Assembly: GCF_001425625.1 (NCBI RefSeq)
Contig: NZ_LMCP01000005.1
Location: 63,053-127,052, forward strand
Source of the DNA: Mesorhizobium sp. Root102
GTDB taxonomy: Bacteria; Pseudomonadota; Alphaproteobacteria; Rhizobiales; Rhizobiaceae
Direction: 5' to 3'
Length of the DNA stretch: 64,000 bases
Every line of letters begins with the position of its first letter. The first letter of the stretch is position 1. The notes beneath the pieces are model-generated. The model made no database searches. It saw only the letters and a list, made by a program, of their open reading frames with translations, and had not been told where the DNA came from. This document shows, in pieces, positions 16,173 through 24,713 of the stretch. The position numbers and the translations under genes are program-made.

Positions 16173-18539
16173 TCAGCCTGTTGGGTTTGTGTCGTCTTCG
16201 GGAACTTTTATCGGCAAACCCTTGTGGGTGATGACCGGCGGTCTTGCCGGCCCCTTGCCCGGCTTGGCGGGGGCCCGCGTTGTGGGCGATGACAGCGCCT
16301 CGAACTTCTCCCGCTTCAGCCGCACCTGGATCATGTGCGGACAGCGGTGGTCGTCGTGGTAGAGTTCCTGGCAGTGCATGCAGTAAATGCACTCGTTGAC
16401 ATTGATCTGCCCTTCGGGATGGATCGCCTCGACCGGGCATTCCTTGGCGCAGCGCTGGCATGGCGACCCGCATTCGGGATAGCGCTTCAGCCATTCGAAC
16501 ATGCGGATTCGGCCGGGAATGGCGAGGGCCGCGCCCAGCGGGCACAGGTACCGGCAGTAGAAGCGCTCGATGAAGAGGCCGGCTCCCAGCAGCGCCAGCG
16601 CGAAGGCGACAAAAGGCCAGCCGCGTGCGAACTTCAGGATGATCGCCGTCTTGAACGGCTCAACCTCGGCATAAGTCTCGGCCAGCGACACGGAATAGAG
16701 CGACAGACCGAACAGGCCTAGGAAGATCATGTACTTGATCGGCCACAGGCGTTCGTGCAGGCCGAAGGGCAGCTTGACCTGTGGGACTTTCAGCCATTGC
16801 GCGATGTTGTTGGTCAGTTCCTGCAGCGCGCCGAATGGACACAGCCAGCCACAGAAAGGCCCCCTGCCCCAGAACAGCAGGCCCACGGCCACCGCCGCCC
16901 AAAGGATGAAGATGAGCGGCGCGGTGAGGAAGAATTCCCAGCTGAAACCGGTCAGGAGCGAATTGATGAAGGTCAGCACGTTGACGACGGAAAGTTGGGC
17001 GTTCGCGTACCAGCCGAGCCAAACCAGCGCGAACAGAAGGTAGCCCCGCCGCACCCAGGCGAACAGGCGTGGTCGACGCACCAGCCAGTTCTGGAAGAAG
17101 AAGATGGCGGTGAGCACCAGGAGGGCGACGACGGTGATGCCGATTTTGACAGTGTTCAGCTTCCAGATCTTCACCCACAGCGGTTCTTCGTCCGCTGAGC
17201 CCTGTCCGGCGGGCTCGGCGGCCGCCTGCGTGCCAGCCGCCAGCCCAGGTGCGGCCGCTTGCGGCTGCCGAGGAGGCTGTGCTGTCTGCGGTGGCGCGGA
17301 CGTCGCCTTCAGGTAGCGATGGGGCAAGGTGTAGCCGAGGTCGAAGGGTAAGGTCGCCTTGTCGCGAGCGCCATAGCTGCGCTGGACGAGCAGTTGCAGC
17401 GCCCACGGCTCGGTAAGATCGAGCGGAAACTCGTCCGGCACCGTGAATAGCGCAATCTCGCGCAGGTGCGGCGCGCCCTTGGTCGCGAGGTCGCCGAGAC
17501 GCGTATGGTTGCGGTCGCGAAAGCGCACCCCTTGCCCGCCCTGCAACAGCTCGATGCGATCGAAGATGCCGCCGCGCACATAGCCGGAGCCCTTGAAGGA
17601 ATATGCGCCGTCTCCGGCCACCACGATCGCCTGCTGGCCGGGTCTGAGCGACTTCTGCAGACGCTCATAGGCGGTATCGCCCAGGAGGCTGCGGCCGATG
17701 GTGGGCACGCTGACTGGCGCGATAAAGAGATCGATGAAGCGATCGTCCGCATTGCCCGTCTCCGGTCGCGCGGCGGCCTCCGGATGGCCGGAATCGGCGA
17801 ACGCCTTGGTTACCTCGCCCACAGTCAGGCGCAGGCTTCGCACCGAGCCGTCGCCAAGCAGGGTATTCCAGTCGTGGACTTCAGAAACGGTCGCATCCAC
17901 TGTTTTCGCCGGGGTGACTGGCGCGCCGGAGGCCAACGTTCCGGTTTCCGCCAGACGGCCACTGCGGATCAACTTCACGGCCGAGCGCACGACGCTGTCG
18001 CTCATCACCAGGACGGTGACGGTCGCGCCGCTGACGATGTCCACTTGCGGCAGCTGTTCCTGACCAGCAGCGACTCGGCCAAGGTCCTTGCCGATCAGCG
18101 AATTGAGCGCCGCGACGACCTTTTCCTGCGGGATGCCTATGAGGACGATGGGTTCCTTGTGCTCGACCAGCTTGATGCCGCGGATGACCCCCTTGGGGTC
18201 GATCCCGACAAGGATGCGGATCGGCTTGCCTGAATAGCCTACGGCGCTGGAGAAGTCGGTGTTGAGATAGGCGTAGCCGACCGGCTTTCCGCTGGACAGG
18301 AGCGGCACCAATGGCGGGCTTCCCGACATCTCGCCATAGGCATCCGCGCCTTGGATCAGCTCCCCCGGCCGCGTGCCGGAAATAAAGTGCTGCAGGCTTT
18401 CGTCCGCACGGCTCTGAGGCATGGAAAGGGCGAGCAGTATGAATGCCGCCAGTACGAATGCCAGCGCGCGCCGCGCTCGGGCGCCGACATGGCGCGATGC
18501 GGCTCGATCGGTTCTGTGCATGAATGTGCCTGTAGGCAT
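16173..18539 (-). CDS. nosR: NosR, membrane flavo-iron-sulfur protein for NosZ
   Basis: 788-aa polytopic protein required for nos expression and electron delivery to NosZ. It has an N-terminal signal and periplasmic FMN-binding domain with the flavin acceptor motif VDIVSGATVT near residue 165, several membrane spans, and two CxxxCP motifs (FCGWLCPFGA and YCRYLCPLGA). A C-terminal double [4Fe-4S] domain has CQRCAKECPVEAI and CIYCMHCQELYH. The start at 18539 is preferred because GAGAGGAAG precedes it; an ATG 10 codons upstream lacks this. First gene of nosRZDFYLX. Confidence 0.94.
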   Translation of the reverse strand: MPTGTFMHRTDRAASRHVGARARRALAFVLAAFILLALSMPQSRADESLQHFISGTRPGELIQGADAYGEMSGSPPLVPLLSSGKPVGYAYLNTDFSSAVGYSGKPIRILVGIDPKGVIRGIKLVEHKEPIVLIGIPQEKVVAALNSLIGKDLGRVAAGQEQLPQVDIVSGATVTVLVMSDSVVRSAVKLIRSGRLAETGTLASGAPVTPAKTVDATVSEVHDWNTLLGDGSVRSLRLTVGEVTKAFADSGHPEAAARPETGNADDRFIDLFIAPVSVPTIGRSLLGDTAYERLQKSLRPGQQAIVVAGDGAYSFKGSGYVRGGIFDRIELLQGGQGVRFRDRNHTRLGDLATKGAPHLREIALFTVPDEFPLDLTEPWALQLLVQRSYGARDKATLPFDLGYTLPHRYLKATSAPPQTAQPPRQPQAAAPGLAAGTQAAAEPAGQGSADEEPLWVKIWKLNTVKIGITVVALLVLTAIFFFQNWLVRRPRLFAWVRRGYLLFALVWLGWYANAQLSVVNVLTFINSLLTGFSWEFFLTAPLIFILWAAVAVGLLFWGRGPFCGWLCPFGALQELTNNIAQWLKVPQVKLPFGLHERLWPIKYMIFLGLFGLSLYSVSLAETYAEVEPFKTAIILKFARGWPFVAFALALLGAGLFIERFYCRYLCPLGAALAIPGRIRMFEWLKRYPECGSPCQRCAKECPVEAIHPEGQINVNECIYCMHCQELYHDDHRCPHMIQVRLKREKFEALSSPTTRAPAKPGKGPARPPVITHKGLPIKVPEDDTNPTG

Positions 18540-18613
18540 GCGCTTCCTCTCCGGCCGCTCCAGGCGCAACCGGTCTCAGGACGCACATGTCGGTGGTTTT
18601 GCCGGATGGTTCT

Positions 18614-18627
18614 TTGATCAAACGCAA
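18614..18627. promoter_or_regulatory. NnrR/FNR-type box between nosR and the ferritin-like gene
   Basis: TTGATCAAACGCAA; read toward nosR it is TTGCGTTTGATCAA. It is centred about 80 bp upstream of nosR and 64 bp upstream of the divergent ferritin-like gene, so it could serve both. The ATCAA half is a perfect FNR half-site and the other half is NnrR-like. Confidence 0.65.
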
Positions 18628-18684
18628 ACAAATGCGCCGAGGAAGATGGTACGACTAAGCGCTTAAGCGAGGGAAAGCTGTCCC

Positions 18685-19530
18685 ATGTCCCGTCTGACGT
18701 CCGAACCGACCTCAATCCGGTCGATGGACGAGCTTCTTGCCGTCGCGCTGGCGATGGAGAAGGAGTCCGCCGACCGGTACGCAGGCTTGGCCGAGCGCAT
18801 GCGCTCGGTCGGCCGGATGGAATTGGCCGATGTATTCGATCGTCTCGTCCGCGAGGAAACTGGGCATATCGATATGGTTGTGAGCTGGTCGCGTCAGGTC
18901 AGCCGCCAATCGCGAGAAGTTGTGCCGGCCGACGCCATGCCGCAGGATGTGTTCGACGATGAGGCAATAGGGCTGGTTTCGCCCGAACTTGTGGACGCCT
19001 ACCGTTCTTTTGCGATCGCCGTCCGAAACGAGGAGCGCGCTTTCGCCTTCTGGTCCTATATAGCTGCCCATGGCGCGTCGCTGGAAATCCGGGAGGCTGC
19101 CGAGCGGATGGCGCGCGAAGAGCTCGAGCACGCGAAAACGCTGCGGCGCGAGCGACGGAAAGCCTTTTTCAAGGATCGGCGTCTGGGGCCGACAGTCCGC
19201 GAACCCCATGATCTGCCCGGCCTGGAGATGGAGGTCTGCCAGCGCCTTGAGGAATATGCTGACAGGAACGAGGATCGAAGCGAATACCGGGATCTCGCCC
19301 TTGAGGCGCGCATGATCTCCCTCGATCTCGCATCGGATCCTCTCCAGGACCCCGCGCAGGTTGGGCCGTCGCCGCCGAGAGCCCTGGATGCGCTCTGCGA
19401 GTGGTTGGCTGACTACTATATCGACGCCGGCGAACAGCTACCTTCGCAGGCCGCCCGGGATCGGGCGCAGGCCCTTGCCACCATCGCCGTCAAGCGCCTT
19501 GCTGTCGTCCGGACCCTTGCAGGGAAATAG
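18685..19530 (+). CDS. Ferritin-like (rubrerythrin-type) di-iron protein
   Basis: 281-aa protein with a ferritin-like four-helix domain. ALAMEKESADRYAGLAERM is followed by DRLVREETGHIDMVVSW, then RNEERAFAFWSYIA and MAREELEHAKTLRRER, which together give the two E-ExxH pairs that bind two irons. The C-terminal 100 residues are unassigned. It is transcribed away from nosR under the shared box at 18614. The function is unproven; peroxide or NO scavenging, or iron storage during denitrification, are possibilities. Confidence 0.75.
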   Translation: MSRLTSEPTSIRSMDELLAVALAMEKESADRYAGLAERMRSVGRMELADVFDRLVREETGHIDMVVSWSRQVSRQSREVVPADAMPQDVFDDEAIGLVSPELVDAYRSFAIAVRNEERAFAFWSYIAAHGASLEIREAAERMAREELEHAKTLRRERRKAFFKDRRLGPTVREPHDLPGLEMEVCQRLEEYADRNEDRSEYRDLALEARMISLDLASDPLQDPAQVGPSPPRALDALCEWLADYYIDAGEQLPSQAARDRAQALATIAVKRLAVVRTLAGK

Positions 19531-19726
19531 GCGGGAACCCGACAGTCTGCGTCGGGTCGTCACTATGCCAAATCATTTTACCTCCAGACCGCGGCTTGCC
19601 GGGCAAGCCGAAGTCATCGCCGGTCCCCGGGGCACGTCCGCGTCAGTTGGCGCAACGCGTCGTGGCGTCGTTCAAGCTCGTCCTCGATCGCCCATCGAAA
19701 AATGAAAAGAACAATCTCACGCCAGT

Positions 19727-19740
19727 TTGCGCTGCAACAA
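19727..19740. promoter_or_regulatory. NnrR-type box upstream of pseudoazurin
   Basis: TTGCGCTGCAACAA, ending 69 bp before the pseudoazurin start. It shares 13 of 14 bases with the minus-strand reading of the ric box. Confidence 0.6.
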
Positions 19741-19809
19741 AGTGAACCTCCCTGGGCCACGGTAGGTACCAGCGCGGTGTTCATCCCGTAGAAGAAGGAA
19801 AGTTAGATC

Positions 19810-20253
19810 ATGAAATACGCAACCATCGCAGCGGCAGCGTTCGCGACTCTTGTCGCCTCAAGCGTAGCCCAGGCCGCCGACCATCAAGTGCAGCTGCTCA
19901 ACAAGGGCGAGCACGGCGTCATGGTCTTCCAGCCGAATTACATCGAAGCAGCCCCCGGCGACACGGTGACTTTCGTCCCGACTGACAAGGGCCATGACGC
20001 GGCCAGCATCGACGGTATGATCCCGGACGGCGCGCAGTCCTTCAAGGGCGAGATCAGCAAGCCGGTCACTCTCACGGTCGACAAGGAAGGCGTCTACGGC
20101 ATCAAATGCGTCCCGCACTACGGCATGGGCATGGTGGCGCTGATCGTCGTCGGCAAGCCCGTCAACCTGGAAAAAGCCAAGGCCGTCAAGCAGCCTGGCA
20201 AGGCCAAAACCGTGTTTGCCGATCTGTTGTCGAAGGTCCCGGCAAGCAACTGA
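19810..20253 (+). CDS. Pseudoazurin, type I blue copper protein
   Basis: 147-aa periplasmic electron carrier with a Sec signal (residues 1-22, cleaved after AQA). Copper ligands fit His in TDKGHDAAS and Cys-His-Met in GIKCVPHYGMGMVAL. Pseudoazurin donates electrons to copper nitrite reductase and N2O reductase. An AGAAGGAAAG ribosome region precedes the ATG, an NnrR-type box lies upstream, and a terminator follows at 20274. Confidence 0.93.
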   Translation: MKYATIAAAAFATLVASSVAQAADHQVQLLNKGEHGVMVFQPNYIEAAPGDTVTFVPTDKGHDAASIDGMIPDGAQSFKGEISKPVTLTVDKEGVYGIKCVPHYGMGMVALIVVGKPVNLEKAKAVKQPGKAKTVFADLLSKVPASN

Positions 20254-20827
20254 GCCGACACTCACCGCTTTGGCCGCCTCCGGCTCATCCGGCGGCGGTC
20301 TTTGCGCATCCCGTCACCCATACAGGAATGCGGGATTGCGATGTCGCGCACGAGGGCAGGCAATTGGCCCGGGACTCCATCCTAAGGTTCCCCGGCCCCG
20401 GACACGGCTCCCTGAAGGCACACGCCATATTTGCCACGGACCGGAGAAATGCCACGCCGTTGGCCATTGTCAGGCCTGCATTGGTTGGTCACTGCATTCT
20501 GAGCATAGCCAGCAGCGCGTCTGTCGCGTGCCAGCCGGATGACGAGGTTGTCCGTGGCAAGACCGGCAGCGCAGCCGCCCTTCCTGCAGTCACGAAGGAT
20601 GCTGGACATGTACCCCCGCGATGTCGGCCAGTTACGACACGCGTGCCGCAGTTGTGGGCACTTCGGGGAACCGACGCATCCACGCCAGCACGAGGCTGGA
20701 TGAGTGCCACTCAAGATCGCGGCGAAATCCTTCCGGGTATTAGGCCGCAGCACGAATGACTTGCAGCAAAAGTCGTTCGCGTGACATGTTACTTGGAGCG
20801 CAAAACTGCCAAAGCCGGAAAATAAAG
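20254..20827. other. 574-bp spacer between pseudoazurin and nnrR
   Basis: No coding region is supported; the open frames on both strands look like noise. A terminator stands at 20274-20303. No clear NnrR or FNR site was found in front of nnrR. Confidence 0.5.
20274..20303 (+). terminator. Intrinsic terminator after pseudoazurin
   Basis: Arms CCGCCTCCGG and CCGGCGGCGG pair over ten positions with one T-C mismatch around a CTCAT loop and are followed by TCTTT. It begins 21 nt after the stop codon. Confidence 0.65.
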
Positions 20828-21532
20828 ATGACTCGTCTTGACCGCTCACTGATCGCCAGCCTGTCGGCGTTTGAGGGGCTGACCCCGGCTGAACTCGACC
20901 GCATGGTTGGCCAGGCCCGCTCGCTTCGTATTGCAAGAAACCGGGCCGTCTTCGAGCAGGAGGGCGATGCCCATTCCTTCTTCCTGTTGTTGGATGGCCA
21001 TATCCGCGTCGTCAAGAGTACGGCAGAGGGCGGAGAGGTCACCGTGCGCTACATCGGTCCTGGCGAACTGATGGGCATAGCCACGGCCCTTGGCCGCATC
21101 ACCTATCCAGCCAGCGCCATCGCCGCGGTCGACTGTGTGGTGCTGGCATGGGCTAGCAGCCTGTGGTCGGAATTCGCCTCCGCTTATCCAAGCTTTGGTG
21201 CCAGCACCTACAAGACCGTCGGCAACAGGCTTCAGGATGCCCACACGCGTGTGGTCGAAATGTCAACCGAGCACGTCGACCGGAGAGTGGCCCATGCCCT
21301 CCTCAAGCTGGTGAACCAGACTGGAAGAAAGACGGAGGAGGGTCTCATGATCGACTTTCCGATTTCCCGCCAGGACATCGCCGAGATGACGGGAACGACG
21401 CTGCACACGGTCAGCCGCCTTATGAGCGCCTGGGAAGGAAAGGGATTGGTCAGAAGCGGCCGCCAGAAAGTGACTGTCGTGGAGCCGCATCGCCTGCTCA
21501 TGCTGGCCGAAGGTCGGACGCAGAAGACATAG
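20828..21532 (+). CDS. nnrR: NnrR, Crp/Fnr-family nitrogen oxide regulator
   Basis: 234-aa Crp/Fnr-family activator. The N-terminal cyclic-nucleotide-binding-like domain has EGDAHSFFLLLDGHIRVVK and IGPGELMGIATAL. The C-terminal winged helix has FPISRQDIAEMTGTTLHTVS, with the recognition helix in GTTLHTVSRLMSAWE. The cysteines that bind an Fe-S cluster in FNR are absent, which points to an NnrR/DNR-type NO-responsive regulator. The ATG at 20828 begins MTRLDRSLIASL. By inference it acts on the TTGCG-N6-CAA boxes in this window. Confidence 0.82.
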   Translation: MTRLDRSLIASLSAFEGLTPAELDRMVGQARSLRIARNRAVFEQEGDAHSFFLLLDGHIRVVKSTAEGGEVTVRYIGPGELMGIATALGRITYPASAIAAVDCVVLAWASSLWSEFASAYPSFGASTYKTVGNRLQDAHTRVVEMSTEHVDRRVAHALLKLVNQTGRKTEEGLMIDFPISRQDIAEMTGTTLHTVSRLMSAWEGKGLVRSGRQKVTVVEPHRLLMLAEGRTQKT

Positions 21533-21758
21533 GCGACGCCGAACTGCCCGAGGATGCAGCGGTTTCCAGATCGCTGCGCAACAAATCTTCATCCAATCCG
21601 TGCTCGCGGGCGGCGTCAGCAACCCCATGGAAGGATGCAATGGGACAACCAACGCACAGCATGCCGCTGCGAATGACCACTCGGATGGTCAGCGGCCATC
21701 TGCGCATGATCTGGTCCATGGTCATATCGTCATCAATCAAAGATTCCATCGTCGTCAT
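21498..21758 (-). CDS. DUF1858 domain protein
   Basis: 86-aa protein with a DUF1858 domain: MTMDQIMRRWPLTIRVVIRS then GMLCVGCPIASFHGVADAA, with the family CxxCP pair. DUF1858 proteins are small and of unknown function, often near NO-related or Fe-S genes. It converges on nnrR and overlaps its 3' end by 35 nt. It is the last gene of the minus-strand unit starting at 23759. Confidence 0.8.
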   Translation of the reverse strand: MTTMESLIDDDMTMDQIMRRWPLTIRVVIRSGMLCVGCPIASFHGVADAAREHGLDEDLLRSDLETAASSGSSASPMSSASDLRPA

Positions 21759-21848
21759 CCGCTTCCGAAGTCGGTCAACCCTAAGGCAATGGACGGCGGC
21801 GGTTCTTTGCGCCTCGACAAACTCCGGCGCGGAGCCAGCGTCATTCGC

Positions 21849-22373
21849 TCAGCCTCGCCGGATCAAGACGCGATAGTGTCCGTCGGGCTCGAAGGCTCCG
21901 CGCCAGAGATGGCCGCGCGATTGCAGTTCCTCGAAAAGGAAAATCGGCTCGCGCGGCAGCAGTGCTGCCAGCGTCTGTCCGGGCGACAGCGCCTCGACCC
22001 CTTCCAGCGTCCGCACCATCGGTTCAGGTGGCTCGAGGTTGCGATTGTCCAGTTCGACGACGGGCGCGGGCCAGGTCTCGCTGGTCGGGATGGTTCCATC
22101 AACCGCTGGCGCCTGTTCAGCTTCCACGGGGTCAGGCTGCTGGCCGACCGGCGTGAAGATCACCTCCCAGTCGCCATTGCCGATCTCGCGCGCCGCCGGT
22201 TCAAAGCCACGACTGCCCAGGACATGAAACAGGGGGATCGGCTTGAAGGTAGCAAGCAGGCGCAGGCTCTGGCCAGGTGCGAGCGCCTCGACCGCCGCCA
22301 TGATGGCACTGAAAGGTTCCCCGCCTTCTCGCAGGATCGGCCTGACGTCGACATCGTAGTAAGGAAGAGTCAT
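21849..22373 (-). CDS. Tandem DUF2249 protein
   Basis: 174-aa protein with two DUF2249 domains. The first is VDVRPILREGGEPFSAIMAA to NGDWEVIFTPV (residues 8-75). The second is ELDNRNLEPPEPMVRTLEGV to GHYRVLIRRG (residues 105-174). The domains are separated by an acidic Pro/Glu linker. The biochemical role is unknown. It lies 24 nt after the oxidase-like membrane protein and 90 nt before the DUF1858 gene, so these three are probably one operon. Confidence 0.82.
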   Translation of the reverse strand: MTLPYYDVDVRPILREGGEPFSAIMAAVEALAPGQSLRLLATFKPIPLFHVLGSRGFEPAAREIGNGDWEVIFTPVGQQPDPVEAEQAPAVDGTIPTSETWPAPVVELDNRNLEPPEPMVRTLEGVEALSPGQTLAALLPREPIFLFEELQSRGHLWRGAFEPDGHYRVLIRRG

Positions 22374-22397
22374 CGCTATCTCCAGTTCATTTCGCCA

Positions 22398-23759
22398 TCA
22401 ATGGGGGGCGGGGAGGAAAAGTCGTGGCCGCGACGCGCCTTCGGGCAGGCGCTTGTCATCCGGTACGTTGGCGAGACGGCGCGCCACGACGAGTTCGGCG
22501 ACAATGGCCAGCGTCGCAAGCAGCGTCGCGGCGGCTGCGGCGCGAAACAAGCCAGGTTGGTCGACAAGCAGGGTTGCCGTGCCGGCCAGCACGCCGAGGA
22601 AATAGAGCGCGAACCAGATCCAGCCACGGCGTTCCATGACGAGGTCCTGTACTCGCGGAGTAGGCTTCCTGCCCATGACCGGGCCATAGCATTCCAGCCA
22701 CGTGAGGAACGGCACGATCTTGTAGAGCTGCGAGAGTCCCAGTCCAGTTAGCCAGCCGAAGGCGACGAGATAGAGCAGCGCGCCGATATGGCGTTCCAGC
22801 GTTCCGGTCGCCAGCAGGGCAAGCAGCAGAATCGCTGACAAAGCGAGTGCCAGAAAGGCACCTTGGGCCGCGCGGCTGTTCAATTCCATGGTACGGCGCT
22901 TGCGGTGACGGTAGAAGAAGGCAAGATCGAGGCCGTAAAGGACGAGGGCAGCCATCCCGAGTGCCACCGCCAGCCTCGTCGCCGGGCTGACTGCGGCAGC
23001 AAGGCCCATTTTTTCCAGAAAGGCGGCGATTGGCGAGGCCAGCACGGTCAGCAGCAGTGCGACGACCCCGCTCCACCAGGACACACGACTGCTGGCGCGC
23101 TCCCGGTCCGGCGACAGCATGAACATGGGCAAAAGGCGGTAGGAGACGCCGATCGCCGTGAAACTCAGCCATCCGCCAAGTCCAACGGCGATATGGACAG
23201 GAAGCGCCTGCGTCCGGAAGTCGATCACCGCCAGCGCAGGAAGAAAGCCCGAAAGCAGCAACGCGAAGAGCGCGCCGAGGATGGCCGTGACGAGCACGCA
23301 TCCCAAACCCACGGCAACGAAACGCGCGGGAAGCTGCAGGTTCGCGCGCCAGAGCGTGCCGCCGAGCACGCCGGCGACGAGCAGAAATCCGGCAGGCAGA
23401 AGCGTGCCTGCCAGGGCGAGCAGAGGAATACCGGTATCGAAGACGCCGGCCAATTGCAGGAAACCCGCCAGAAGAGAGGCGAGCCCGGTCAAAAGACATA
23501 TCAAGGCGGGCAACACCAACCGTTCCCCGCGTAAAGGCTGCGCGATCAGCACCGGCACGAACTGAAACAGCGCGCCGCACATCAGCATGCTAAGCCAGCC
23601 GATCGTAACCATGTGCACGAGGACCAGCGTCTCTGGCGCCTCCACCGCCACCGCAGGGAAGCCGTAGCCGGCGACCATCAACATCTGGGCACCGACAAGA
23701 AAGGCCAACGCTACGGTGAAATATGACATTGTCCAGCGCGATAGCGCGGTGCCTATCAT
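22398..23759 (-). CDS. Haem-copper-oxidase-like multi-span membrane protein
   Basis: 453-aa protein with about 12 membrane spans and similarity to oxidase subunit I-like proteins found with denitrification genes. Conserved histidines occur in LVHMVTIGWLSMLMCGALF and in LPVHIAVGLGGWLSFTAIG, followed by YRLLPMF. A complete CuB ligand set was not identified, so it is not called an oxidase or NO reductase. The ATG at 23759 opens the first span. A TTGCG-type box lies at 23934. It may handle NO or haem. Confidence 0.7.
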   Translation of the reverse strand: MIGTALSRWTMSYFTVALAFLVGAQMLMVAGYGFPAVAVEAPETLVLVHMVTIGWLSMLMCGALFQFVPVLIAQPLRGERLVLPALICLLTGLASLLAGFLQLAGVFDTGIPLLALAGTLLPAGFLLVAGVLGGTLWRANLQLPARFVAVGLGCVLVTAILGALFALLLSGFLPALAVIDFRTQALPVHIAVGLGGWLSFTAIGVSYRLLPMFMLSPDRERASSRVSWWSGVVALLLTVLASPIAAFLEKMGLAAAVSPATRLAVALGMAALVLYGLDLAFFYRHRKRRTMELNSRAAQGAFLALALSAILLLALLATGTLERHIGALLYLVAFGWLTGLGLSQLYKIVPFLTWLECYGPVMGRKPTPRVQDLVMERRGWIWFALYFLGVLAGTATLLVDQPGLFRAAAAATLLATLAIVAELVVARRLANVPDDKRLPEGASRPRLFLPAPH

Positions 23760-23933
23760 GGCCGTTTCCTCGCAGCGCCTCCATGACGGACAACGCATCA
23801 AAACCGTCGAAACTTCGCTGTGGCTTTCCGGCGACGGAGCCCTTTGCGGTTCGGGGTGCTCGCGCTGCAAAGAGATATCTATATCCAGTCGAGCACCTCA
23901 ACAGGAAGCTTACCCGACCTGTCTCAATGGACT

Positions 23934-23947
23934 TTGTCCAAACGCAA
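23934..23947. promoter_or_regulatory. NnrR-type box upstream of the oxidase-like operon
   Basis: TTGTCCAAACGCAA; on the minus strand TTGCGTTTGGACAA. It stands in the 234-bp interval after the parvulin gene, 175 bp before the oxidase-like start. This is farther than usual, so the downstream gene would need a leader. Confidence 0.5.
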
Positions 23948-23993
23948 ACTTGTTCGCGAGCGAAGCATTTTCTCTTCGGCGGAAGGGTCGAGC

Positions 23994-24713
23994 CTACTGG
24001 ACCAGCGGCGATGCGCTTGCCTCGATATGTGCGCCTTCGATTTCGGCCTGTCCGGCCAGAACGCTGACATACTGGCGCAGCGCCCTTTCCTCCACCTGTG
24101 ACCGAAGACGCTCGGCGATCCGCTCCTGGACAACATCGAACGGAAGCTTGCGGCCTGGGATGCGCTGATCCACGGCCACGATGTGGAAGCCATAGCGTGT
24201 CTTGACGAGGTCGCGAAGAATTCCGGACGCTCCGAACTTGAAGACAGCCTTTTCGAACTCCGGCACCATGTCGCCGCGCCCGACCTGGCCGAGATTGCCG
24301 CCCTGCTCTCCTGACGGGCAGTTGGAAAGCTCGGCGGCAAGCGCCGCGAAGCGGTCTGGCTCGGCAAGCAGCGTGTTCAGCGCTTGTTCGGCCCGCACCC
24401 GCATATGCGGCACGTTCACCTGCGGCGTCACTTGAAACAGAATATGACGAACATTGACCAGATCGCCGCTTTCGAACTCGGCCGGGTTACGCTCGTAATA
24501 CCGGCGGCATTCGGCGTCCGTCGGAACGGGCGTCACCACCTCCTTTTCCAGCAAGGCCTCAATCGCCGCCTCGACCGTCTCATCGTCCTCGGTCGCCGGC
24601 TCCAGCAGGGCGAGTGCGATGGCACGTTGCCGCAAAAGCTCGCGCGCGGCTGCAAGCTCAGCCGGCTGACCGGCGTCCACCGTCACCGCAAAACCGTTGA
24701 CCGACAGGATCAT
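23994..24713 (-). CDS. PpiC/NifM-type parvulin isomerase of the nar operon
   Basis: 239-aa protein with a parvulin domain in the C-terminal half: NVRHILFQVTPQ, then LAAELSNCPSGEQGGNLGQV and VPEFEKAVFKFG. The N-terminal 80 residues are helical, as in NifM. There is no signal peptide, so it should act in the cytoplasm. Its start overlaps the narI stop by 4 nt, making it the last gene of narKGHJI. Similar parvulins (sometimes called NarM) occur in other nar operons, and a role in folding NarGH is inferred. Confidence 0.82.
   Translation of the reverse strand: MILSVNGFAVTVDAGQPAELAAARELLRQRAIALALLEPATEDDETVEAAIEALLEKEVVTPVPTDAECRRYYERNPAEFESGDLVNVRHILFQVTPQVNVPHMRVRAEQALNTLLAEPDRFAALAAELSNCPSGEQGGNLGQVGRGDMVPEFEKAVFKFGASGILRDLVKTRYGFHIVAVDQRIPGRKLPFDVVQERIAERLRSQVEERALRQYVSVLAGQAEIEGAHIEASASPLVQ

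Noticed and set aside
20461..20474. TTGGCCATTGTCAG as an NnrR box for nnrR
   Set aside because: It has CAG in place of CAA and lies over 350 bp before the start.
20382..20936. 184-codon minus-strand frame overlapping the nnrR start
   Set aside because: No family features and it would cover the nnrR start region.
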